Shown one piece after another: positions 23,288 through 30,281 of a DNA stretch of 53,596 bases (positions are counted from its first letter, which is position 1; every line of letters begins with the position of its first letter). Under the pieces are notes generated by a model that worked only from the letters and a program-made list of their open reading frames with translations, did not search any database and was not told the origin of the DNA. This DNA comes from Candidatus Acutalibacter stercorigallinarum (GTDB lineage: Bacteria > Bacillota > Clostridia > Oscillospirales > Acutalibacteraceae), in NCBI GenBank assembly GCA_019112625.1, contig DXIW01000033.1:1-53596 (forward strand). The letters are read 5' to 3'. The position numbers and the translations under genes are program-made.

Positions 23288-24643
23288 ATGAAAAAGCTCG
23301 CCTTGCTGCTGGCCGTCTGCCTCATCACCTGGAGCCTGGCCGGCTGCCAGACCTAGCCCACCCCGTCCTCGGGGGAGGCCAGCGCTTCCGCCGGTTCCGT
23401 CAGCTCTGGGGGCCAGCCGGAATCTTCCCTCCCCGAGAGCGACCCGGTGGTCGTCTGCGTCAACTACGACTTTGAGCAGGACATGGAGGAGCTGCTGGAC
23501 TACCTCTCCGCCATCGGCGTGGAGACAGAGTACGAGCTGCTGGTCCTCCCCTCCCGCACCGAGGACCGGGAGGCGGAGCTGACCCGCCTGCGCACGGAGA
23601 TCATGGCCGGGGGCGGGCCGGACGCCTTTGTGCTGGGCGCCGTGCTCCCGGGCACCATGATGGACGAGGGGAAGTCCCAGGAGCCCCTGTTCCCCAATGT
23701 GGAGAAGAGTATGTACTCCCACCTGTTTTTGGATTTGGAGGACATGGCCCAGAACAGCGAGATCGTGGATTTGGAGAGCTGCAACCAGGTGGTGATGGAC
23801 GTGGGCGTCACCAGCCAGGGACGGTTCCTGCTGCCCCTCACCTATACCTTCTCCGCCCTCCTGTTCGACCGCTCCGCCTTAAACGACCCGGACTACACCT
23901 TCTCCACTCTGGAGGAGCTGCTCCAAAGCGGCGAGGAGGCCCTGAAGGGCGTTATGGCCTGGAACACCCTGGGGCTGTTCCCCGACTGCCTGGGCCTCCT
24001 GGCGGACTATGAGGGCCAGAACCTGCTGGTCACCCAGGAGAGTTTGCAGGCCGCCGTGGAGCAGGCCGACGCCCTCGTGGCCCTGCAGGATGAGGCCTAC
24101 GACACGCGGGAACTGGCGTACGCGGGCCTCGGCATACCCGTCAGCTGGAACACGTTGTCGGGGCTGCAGCGGGAGGAGACCGCCTACGCCGTGTTCCCTG
24201 TTTCCGACCAGGAGGGGGGCGTCATCGCGGCGGTGACCACCTACGCCGCCATCAACCGGAACACGGAACACCCCCAGGAGGCTTTCGCCCTCATCGAGCA
24301 GCTGTTCCGGGAGGAACTGGCCACCCAGTCCAGTCTGGAAGTGGACGGGTACCACCACTGTTCCTCTTTCAGTTACGGGACCAACTCTGGATTTTTTTAC
24401 TCTCTCCCCGTAAAGGACCAGCTGGCGCTGGACTACTTCGCGCCCAACCTGCAGCCGGACACCATGGCCTCTCTGCGGGCGGCCATGGAGCGCATGGACA
24501 GCGCCAAGGTCTACTCCGACTTCGACCAGACCGTCTACCAGATGCACGACACCTGGCACTGGTACTACGGCAACCCGGAGGAGCCCCTGGAAGACCTGGT
24601 GGAGCGGACCATCTCCTCCATGGAGATGGCCCTGGCGGAGTGA
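23288..24643 (+). pseudogene. Extracellular solute-binding lipoprotein (sugar ABC type) with in-frame amber codon
   Basis: A perfect AAAGGAGG precedes ATG 23288. The first 22 codons make a full lipoprotein signal (MKKLALLLAVCLITWSLAGC, then Gln-Thr), and codon 23 is TAG (23354-23356). The same frame then continues without a stop for about 430 codons: a Ser/Gly tether, then a binding-protein fold (VVVCVNYDFEQDMEELLDY, LFDRSALNDPDYTFSTLEEL, AVFPVSDQEGGVIAAVTTYAAINRNTEHPQEAF). A CAG-to-TAG change would explain it. TAG is an ordinary stop elsewhere in the window, so recoding is unlikely. An internal start at 23447 would lack the lipid anchor. Confidence 0.8.
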
Positions 24644-24647
24644 GCCT

Positions 24648-25502
24648 ATGAAACGCGCGTGGAAGGGCTACGCCTTGATTACCCCCATGCTGGCGGGGTT
24701 CCTGTTGTTTTACGTGGTGCCCTTCGGTCAGGTGATGTGGGACTCCCTGTCCCAGGGCACGGGGAAAAGCCAGCTGTTCGTGGGCTTTTATAACTACCAG
24801 CGGATGTTCCAGAACAAGATGTTCCTCACCGCCTTTGGGAACACCCTGAAGTTTTTGGGGCTGGGCCTGCCCTTGGTTTTGCTGCTGGCCTACGGCCTGG
24901 CCCTGTTCCTCAAAAGCCGGGCCCGGCGCTCCCCGGTGCTGCGGGGGGTGTTTCTGCTGCCCTACGTGATGCCCGTGGCGGGCACGGTGCTCCTCATCGA
25001 CCTGCTGTTTTCAGAGCGGGGGCTTATCAACCGGCTGCTTCTGGCCCTGGGGCTGCCTTTGGCGGACTGGCTCCAGTCCCCGGCGGCCTTCTGGGTGATG
25101 CTCCTCCTCTACCTGTGGAAGAGCGCCGGCTACGCCGTGGTGCTGCTGCTCTCGGGGCTGTTGACCATCCCCCCGGAGCACTACCAGGTGGCCCAGGTGG
25201 AGGGGGCCTCGGCGGCGCAGGCCTTCCGGTTCGTCACCATGCCCCAGATGTGGTACGCCCTGTTTTTGGCGCTGGTGTTCTCCCTCATCAACGCCTTCCA
25301 ATGCTTCCGGGAGATGTTCCTGGTGGGCGGGGAGCACCCCCATGAATCCGTGTACATGCTCCAGCACTTCCTCAACAACTCCTTCGAGAACCTCAACTAC
25401 CAACGCCTCAGTGTGGCAAGCGTGCTGCTGTTTCTGGTCATCGCCCTGGGGCTGGGTCTGTGCGCCCTGTGGGTGCTGCGAAAGGAGGCGGCCCGGTCGT
25501 GA
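24648..25502 (+). CDS. Sugar-type ABC transporter permease 1 (MalF/UgpA group)
   Basis: This 284-residue membrane protein has six helices predicted by eye. The coupling (EAA) loop, VEGASAAQAFRFVTMPQM, is near residue 183. It begins LITPMLAGFLLFYVVPFGQVMWDSL, typical of this group. It starts 4 bases after the binding-protein stop and its own stop overlaps the next start (GTGA). No ATPase gene is linked; such importers commonly share one MsiK/MalK-like ATPase encoded elsewhere. Confidence 0.9.
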   Translation: MKRAWKGYALITPMLAGFLLFYVVPFGQVMWDSLSQGTGKSQLFVGFYNYQRMFQNKMFLTAFGNTLKFLGLGLPLVLLLAYGLALFLKSRARRSPVLRGVFLLPYVMPVAGTVLLIDLLFSERGLINRLLLALGLPLADWLQSPAAFWVMLLLYLWKSAGYAVVLLLSGLLTIPPEHYQVAQVEGASAAQAFRFVTMPQMWYALFLALVFSLINAFQCFREMFLVGGEHPHESVYMLQHFLNNSFENLNYQRLSVASVLLFLVIALGLGLCALWVLRKEAARS

Positions 25503-27310
25503 CAAGACGTCGTTCCCCTGTGCTGGGGGTCCTCTCCAGTGTGCTGACGGTGCTGCTGCTCGCCGTGATTCTGGCGCCCTTTTTCCAGGTGCTCCAGGGG
25601 GCCCTGTTCCCCCAGGCCGGGGGATTCTCCCTGCTGCCGGTTTACAAGGTGTTTTTCGCCACCCCGGAGTACCTGCTGGTGTTCTGGCGCACCCTCGCCC
25701 TGTGTGCCGGGATCGTTGCGGGCCAGGTGCTGCTGTCGGTCCTGGCGGGGCTGGGCTTTGCCAAGTACGACTTTCCCGGGAAGGGGCTGTGGTTCTTCCT
25801 GCTGCTGGTGGTGATGGTCCTGCCCCTGCAGGTGACCCTGGTGCCCAACTTCCGCATGCTGGAGGCCCTGAACCTGCTGGACACCCAGTGGGCCCTGGTG
25901 CTGCCCGCCCTGTTCGCCCCCCTGGGCACCTTCCTCATGACCCAGAGCTTCCGGGCGGTGCCCGATGAGATCTTAGAGGCCGCCCGGCTGGACGGGGCCT
26001 CCACCTGGACGGCCTTGTGGAAGGTTTTGGTGCCCTGCGGCAAAAACGGCCTGAGCTGTGTTGTGGTCCTCACCTTTTTAAGTGCCTGGAACATGGTGGA
26101 GCAGCCCATGGCCTACCTGAAGGACGCCGCCCAGCACCCTTTGTCCGTAGCTTTGGCTACCACCGGCGTCCGGGATCAGGGGGTGCAGCTGGCCTGCTGT
26201 CTGCTGGCCCTGCTGCCGCCCCTGCTGCTGTTTTTAGGGCTCCATAAGGAGCTGGTCCAGGGCATCGCCCTCCAGGAGGACTGGGCGGGGGAGTCCCGTC
26301 ACCGGGGATTTTACCGGGCCGCGGCGGTGGCCCTGGTGGTCCTGGTGGAGTGCACCCTTCTCTCCACAGCGGTCTCCCGGGAGATGGCTGTGGAGGTGAA
26401 AACAGCCCGCCCCCGCACCGACCCGGCCCAGGGCGTCCACAGCCTGCCCCTGGCCGCCTTCCACCAGGAGGAGGACGGCACCTTCCTCTACCTGCTGGAG
26501 GAGAGCGAGGGCCTGCTGGGCGGGGAGAGGCTGCGCCGCACCCCGGCGGACCTCCTGTCCATGGAGGAGGGCCGGGGCTTTACCACGGGCCTGGAGGAAC
26601 GGGGCTCCTACGTGCTGTACGCCTCCCGCTCCCTGGAGGACGAGGCCCTGGCGGCGGAGATTACCCCCGGCGACCCGGCCCCGGACACCTACCTGCTCTG
26701 GGCCCCGGCCGGGGCGGAGCTGCCCCTGGAGGCGCCCTCGGCCCCCGCTGCGGGCGGGACCGTGTACCTGCTGCCCCAGGAGGAGGCCTCCCAGCCCTTC
26801 CTGGAGGAGCAGGAGCTGGCAGCCCTGTTCCCCGGCGGAGAGGGGGAAAACTGCCGTCTGTTCAGCTTAAAAGATGGGGAGGCCTTCGCCAGTCAGCTGC
26901 CCCTGCTGGGGGCGGCGGGGGTGCTGCTCCTGGTGCCCCTGGCGTGCTGCGTGGGCCTGTGCTTCTCCATTGGAAAACGGGGCAAGGGGAAAGCAAAAGC
27001 CCTGTGGTGCCTGCTGCTTGTTGCCAGCCTGGTGGGCCTGTCCCTGCTCCTGCAAAGAGTGGCGATCCCCGCCTCCCTCATGCCGCCGGAGACCATCTTC
27101 GACTTAGGGTATTACGGCGAGACGTTCCGGCTGCTGGAAGAGGGGGCGGCGGCATTTTCGGAGGACCCTTTGTGCAGTGAGACGCTCACCCTGCTGCGCC
27201 AGCGCGGAAGGGTGGCCCTCCTGATTCTGGCCGGAGGAGGGACGCTGCTCCTGGCGGGAATAGGCGCGGCTGGCCTTGCCGCCAGAAAAGGCCCAGGCAA
27301 GAACGGGTGA
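25499..27310 (+). CDS. Sugar-type ABC permease 2 (MalG group) fused to a large C-terminal membrane/extracytoplasmic module
   Basis: This is a 603-residue protein where about 275 is normal. Residues 1-260 are a MalG-type permease with the EAA loop ILEAARLDGASTWTALWKVLVP near 160. Then come a helix (about 273-293), a soluble outside domain (about 294-462) and three more helices (about 466-488, 500-520, 571-596). The soluble part contains LPLAAFHQEEDGTFLYLLEE and LEDEALAAEI, which resembles the C-terminal segment of efflux adaptor (HlyD/RND MFP) proteins. There is no stop or frameshift at the junction. GTG 25499 follows AAAGGAGG by 10 bases. Confidence 0.85.
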   Translation: MTRRRSPVLGVLSSVLTVLLLAVILAPFFQVLQGALFPQAGGFSLLPVYKVFFATPEYLLVFWRTLALCAGIVAGQVLLSVLAGLGFAKYDFPGKGLWFFLLLVVMVLPLQVTLVPNFRMLEALNLLDTQWALVLPALFAPLGTFLMTQSFRAVPDEILEAARLDGASTWTALWKVLVPCGKNGLSCVVVLTFLSAWNMVEQPMAYLKDAAQHPLSVALATTGVRDQGVQLACCLLALLPPLLLFLGLHKELVQGIALQEDWAGESRHRGFYRAAAVALVVLVECTLLSTAVSREMAVEVKTARPRTDPAQGVHSLPLAAFHQEEDGTFLYLLEESEGLLGGERLRRTPADLLSMEEGRGFTTGLEERGSYVLYASRSLEDEALAAEITPGDPAPDTYLLWAPAGAELPLEAPSAPAAGGTVYLLPQEEASQPFLEEQELAALFPGGEGENCRLFSLKDGEAFASQLPLLGAAGVLLLVPLACCVGLCFSIGKRGKGKAKALWCLLLVASLVGLSLLLQRVAIPASLMPPETIFDLGYYGETFRLLEEGAAAFSEDPLCSETLTLLRQRGRVALLILAGGGTLLLAGIGAAGLAARKGPGKNG

Positions 27311-27320
27311 TAGGATAGCG

Positions 27321-27356
27321 AAAAACTCCCAGGTGCCCTGGCGCCTGGGAGTTTTC
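27321..27356 (+). terminator. Terminator of the sugar ABC operon
   Basis: AAAACTCCCAGG/CCTGGGAGTTTT around a 10-base loop; T4 at the end. Confidence 0.85.
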
Positions 27357-27450
27357 AGTGGAGAGAAGGAGCCGGTGTGTACCCTGCCCCACGGGCGAGG
27401 GAGAAGCCCACCGGGAAACAGAAAACCCAGCAGCCAAAACGACTGCTGGG

Positions 27451-27487
27451 TTTCTGGAGCTGCTAACCAGATTTGAACCGGTGACCC
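27451..27487 (-). repeat. Duplicated 3' half of tRNA-Thr
   Basis: The T-arm, acceptor 3' strand and CCA of the tRNA-Thr at 27637-27712 recur here with one base change (the T-stem pair stays possible), followed by another terminator hairpin. The 5' half is absent. This is the look of an integration (att) scar or a collapsed tRNA duplication. Confidence 0.75.
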
Positions 27488-27636
27488 AATCTACCCCAAA
27501 AACACGTTGTGTTTTCGGGGACCCCCGGGGAAAATAACATGGGGCTTCGCCCCAAACCCCCGCCGCACCTGCGGCGACAGGGCGAGGTCGCCGCAAAACA
27601 AAAAACCACAGTAAGCAAACCGCTTACTGTGGTTTC

Positions 27637-27712
<76 letters not shown>

Positions 27713-27739
27713 AGGAACAGTCCTCCGGGCGGAGAACTG

Positions 27740-27816
27740 TGGCGACCCGGAACGGGCTCGAACCGTCGACCTCTAGCGTGACAGGCTAGCGTTCTAACCA
27801 GCTGAACTACCGGGCC
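27740..27816 (-). tRNA. tRNA-Asp (anticodon GTC)
   Basis: On the minus strand the acceptor arm is GGCCCGG/CCGGGTC (G-T wobble), the anticodon stem CTAGC/GCTAG encloses CTGTCAC, the T-arm is GACGG-TTCGAGC-CCGTT, and CCA is encoded. It is co-transcribed with tRNA-Thr, 27 bases downstream. Confidence 0.96.
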
Positions 27817-27861
27817 ATCCCGCGCCCAAATCACCTGAGGCAACTTCGAGCGACGGGAATT

Positions 27862-27890
27862 ATTATACCGCAGCGTCGGCCGGTTGTCAA
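27862..27890 (-). promoter_or_regulatory. Promoter of the tRNA-Asp/tRNA-Thr unit
   Basis: TTGACA (27890-27885), 17 bp, TATAAT (27867-27862), both perfect. Confidence 0.93.
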
Positions 27891-27919
27891 GGGGTCACGC
27901 CCCAGAAAAGTACATTTTT

Positions 27920-28825
27920 TTATTTTTCCCCTACCATGGCGGCAAATTCTTCCAGGGTGGTTTCGTAGCCCACCCCGTACCGGGGCAGGGCCCGCAGGCT
28001 GTCCGGGTCCCCGTAGACCAGGGTGGCGGTCTCCGGGCGGGTGGTGAGGGTCACCTGGATGCCCAGGTCCTTCAAAAGGGATTCGCTCAGCTCATCCCAG
28101 GTGCCCACGGGGTAGGAGAGCACGTTCACCGGCTGGCCGGTGGCGGCCTCGATCTCCGAGCGAGCCCGCAGAATGTCCTCTGTCAGGGCGGCCGCGTACT
28201 CCTCCTCGGTCTCGTTGGGCAGCTTTACGGCGCTGCGGCGGATCTTGTCCCCGGTCTCGTAGTCCTCCACCTGGTGCATGTCGTAGGTGTGGGTCTGGAT
28301 GGACACCAGGCCGGAGTCCACCATCTCCTTGGCCTGCTCATAGTTGAAGTGGGGCGTCATGGGGTACTGGGTGTCTTTGTAGTAGTCGGTGACGCCCACG
28401 CTCCAGCCGATGACGAAGATGGTGGCTTTCATCTCGTATTTTTGCAGGATGGGGTAGGCTAGCTCGTAGTTGCTCAGGTACCCGTCGTCGAAGGTGATGC
28501 ACACGGGCTTGCGGGGCAGGGGACGGCCCTCTTCCACATAGTCGATGAGTTCCTGGAAGGAGACGGCGGTGTAGCCCTCCTCCTTCAGAAAGGCCATCTC
28601 CTCCTCGAATTGGTCCGCGTTGATGGCGTTGGCCACAGGCTCGTCCTCCTGGTGGAGGTGGTGGTACATGAGGATGGGCACTTGCTCCTCTTTGGGGATC
28701 AGGCCCAGGGCCCGGGTGACCTGCCACCGGAAGTCCGGGGACAGGGCGAGGGCGGCCCCCAGCGCCAGGAGCACCGCCAGCACCACGGCTGCCAGGGCGA
28801 TGAGACGGGTCTTGACTGACGACAC
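27920..28825 (-). CDS. Membrane-anchored polysaccharide deacetylase
   Basis: This 301-residue NodB-type (CE4) enzyme is anchored by one N-terminal helix (about residues 7-28) and works outside the membrane, removing acetyl groups from peptidoglycan or another amino-sugar glycan. Motifs: PILMYHHLHQED, the metal/catalytic Asp pair in CITFDDGY near residue 118, IQTHTYDMH with two His near 181, and the later SYPVGTWDELS. GTG 28825 is 7 bases from AAAGGAGG. It is transcribed alone from 28876-28848 and followed by the tRNA promoter. Confidence 0.9.
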   Translation of the reverse strand: MSSVKTRLIALAAVVLAVLLALGAALALSPDFRWQVTRALGLIPKEEQVPILMYHHLHQEDEPVANAINADQFEEEMAFLKEEGYTAVSFQELIDYVEEGRPLPRKPVCITFDDGYLSNYELAYPILQKYEMKATIFVIGWSVGVTDYYKDTQYPMTPHFNYEQAKEMVDSGLVSIQTHTYDMHQVEDYETGDKIRRSAVKLPNETEEEYAAALTEDILRARSEIEAATGQPVNVLSYPVGTWDELSESLLKDLGIQVTLTTRPETATLVYGDPDSLRALPRYGVGYETTLEEFAAMVGEK

Positions 28826-28847
28826 AGCGACCCCTCCTTTCCCACCC

Positions 28848-28876
28848 ATGATAGCAGGATTCCCCGGGACTGTCAA
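28848..28876 (-). promoter_or_regulatory. Promoter of the deacetylase gene
   Basis: TTGACA (28876-28871), 17 bp, TATCAT (28853-28848). Confidence 0.8.
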
Positions 28877-28883
28877 GGCGGGC

Positions 28884-28920
28884 AAGGGAAAGCGGCCCCC
28901 CGCAGGGCGCGGGGGGCCGC
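28884..28920 (-). terminator. Terminator of the Cys-rich protein gene
   Basis: GCGGCCCCCCGC/GCGGGGGGCCGC then TTTCCCTT on the minus strand. Confidence 0.75.
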
Positions 28921-28934
28921 CGGCTGGAAAGGCG

Positions 28935-29744
28935 TCAGCGGCCGCAGCAGCGGCTGCCGTCGGGAAGGTCGCCGGCCCGGGGCGGGAAGAACTCCTCGGT
29001 GGGGAAGTCGATGCGGCGGAACAGCTCGCAGGGGTTGTCGCTGGAGGCCACGCACTCCTTCTCCGGCACGCAGAAGTCGTAGGCGGGGATGAGCATCTGC
29101 ACGTTGCGCACCAGCTGGACGATGGTGAACAGGCCGATGGTGGCATACAGGGCGTTGTGGCCCTGGCAGTCCTCGAAGCCGCCGCCGTACCGGGCCGCGA
29201 TGCTCTCCGGGATGCGGCAGTAGGGCTCGCAGCCGCACTGGGGCCGGTCGCACAGCCGGGCGGAGAGAGCCACCGGCTCCGCCACCTGCACCGTGGCCTT
29301 GGGCAGCACCCGGCAGTCCTCCCCGGGGAGGGGGTCCTCCGCGCCGCGGCCCGAGGAGAACAGCTTCACGTTGCCCTCGCTGCCGTAGAGGATCACCTTT
29401 TTGTTGAACACCGCCACGCCGTTTACCGGCACCGGGCTGGCGGTGGGCCCGCCAAACAGGTCCACAGCCACGTCGAAGAAGAATGTCATGTCCACCGAGT
29501 AGAAGCCCTTGTTGAACGGGATGGGCTGCAGGTCGATGTACACGGTGAGGACGCTCACGTCCCGGATGCGGGCGTTGGTGGCGCTGTCCACCAGGGCCTG
29601 CCGGGCCGCGGGGAACAGCACCCGCAGGTCCTCCAGGCAGTCTTTGTCCGAGCAGGAATCGTAAACGCGCATGGCGTCGATGCACACGGCTTCCTTAAAG
29701 CAGTCGCGGCTGTCGTACTCCGGCACGCGTTCGTTTTCGGCCAT
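28935..29744 (-). CDS. Cysteine-rich conserved hypothetical protein
   Basis: This is a 269-residue soluble protein with 15 Cys by my count, many in short clusters: SRDCFKEAVCIDAMRV, DSCSDKDCLEDL, LCDRPQCGCEPYC, and a C-terminal CCGR. It has no signal peptide or membrane helix. The middle (LTVYIDLQPIPFNKGFYSVDMTFFFDVAVDLFGG) looks like a beta-rich domain. I do not recognise the function. Cys-rich proteins of this size in spore formers are often coat or exosporium components, which is only a guess; metal binding is another. Start ATG 29744 with AAAGGAGG at 8 bases. Confidence 0.8.
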   Translation of the reverse strand: MAENERVPEYDSRDCFKEAVCIDAMRVYDSCSDKDCLEDLRVLFPAARQALVDSATNARIRDVSVLTVYIDLQPIPFNKGFYSVDMTFFFDVAVDLFGGPTASPVPVNGVAVFNKKVILYGSEGNVKLFSSGRGAEDPLPGEDCRVLPKATVQVAEPVALSARLCDRPQCGCEPYCRIPESIAARYGGGFEDCQGHNALYATIGLFTIVQLVRNVQMLIPAYDFCVPEKECVASSDNPCELFRRIDFPTEEFFPPRAGDLPDGSRCCGR

Positions 29745-29775
29745 AGGGATCTCCTCCTTTTGGGTTTCTCTTTCC

Positions 29776-29804
29776 ATTGTATGAGGAAGCCCCGGGTTTG
29801 TCAC
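29776..29804 (-). promoter_or_regulatory. Promoter of the Cys-rich protein gene
   Basis: GTGACA (29804-29799), 17 bp, TACAAT (29781-29776). Confidence 0.65.
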
Positions 29805-29889
29805 AAGAAGCTGTGCCCCGTCCCCGCGGGGCGCCGTTTCGCACCCTGCCGCCTTTTTGGAAAAAGGCGGGCGGAAAACTTTTCGTCGC

Positions 29890-30212
29890 TGTCAGCCACC
29901 GCCAAGAAAAAGATTTTCGGTTCTTTCTTTCAGAAGGAGAGGGTTGCTACGGGCGGCAAGCTGGTTCATTTCTTCTGGCTTCAATCGTTGCCAAGAAAAG
30001 TTCTTTGGTTCTTTCTTTCAGAAGGAGAGGGTTGCTACGGGCGGCAAGCTGGTTCATTTCTTCTGGCTTCAACCGTTGCCAAGGAAAAGCTCTTTGGTTC
30101 TTTCTTTACAGAAGGAGAAGGTTGCTACGGGCGGCAAGCTGGTTCATTTCTTCTGGTGTCAATCGTTGCCAAGGAAAAGTTCTTTGCTTCTTTCTTTCAA
30201 GAAAGAAGAGAG
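29890..30212. repeat. 88-90 bp tandem repeat, three units plus partial ends
   Basis: Units start (at GGTTCTTTCT or GCTTCTTTCT) at 29919, 30007, 30096 and 30186, so the periods are 88, 89 and 90 bases. The core GTTGCTACGGGCGGCAAGCT recurs unchanged at 29943, 30031 and 30121. Periods are not multiples of three, and reading frames shift between units, so it is not a repeat protein. The 29805-30281 spacer holds nothing else but a terminator. Confidence 0.85.
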
Positions 30213-30228
30213 AGCCCGATAGGGCGAA

Positions 30229-30270
30229 AAGAAGAAAAGGCCGCCCCCTGGACGGCCTTTCTTCTTTTCT
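30229..30270 (-). terminator. Terminator of the MarR-ABC operon
   Basis: AAGAAGAAAGGCCG/CGGCCTTTTCTTCTT (one mismatch) followed by TTC on the minus strand. Confidence 0.75.
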
Positions 30271-30281
30271 ATCTATCTTGG

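Noticed and set aside
23354-23356. TAG read as a sense codon (recoding)
   Set aside because: Several intact genes in the window stop at TAG, and no suppressor tRNA or special element is visible.
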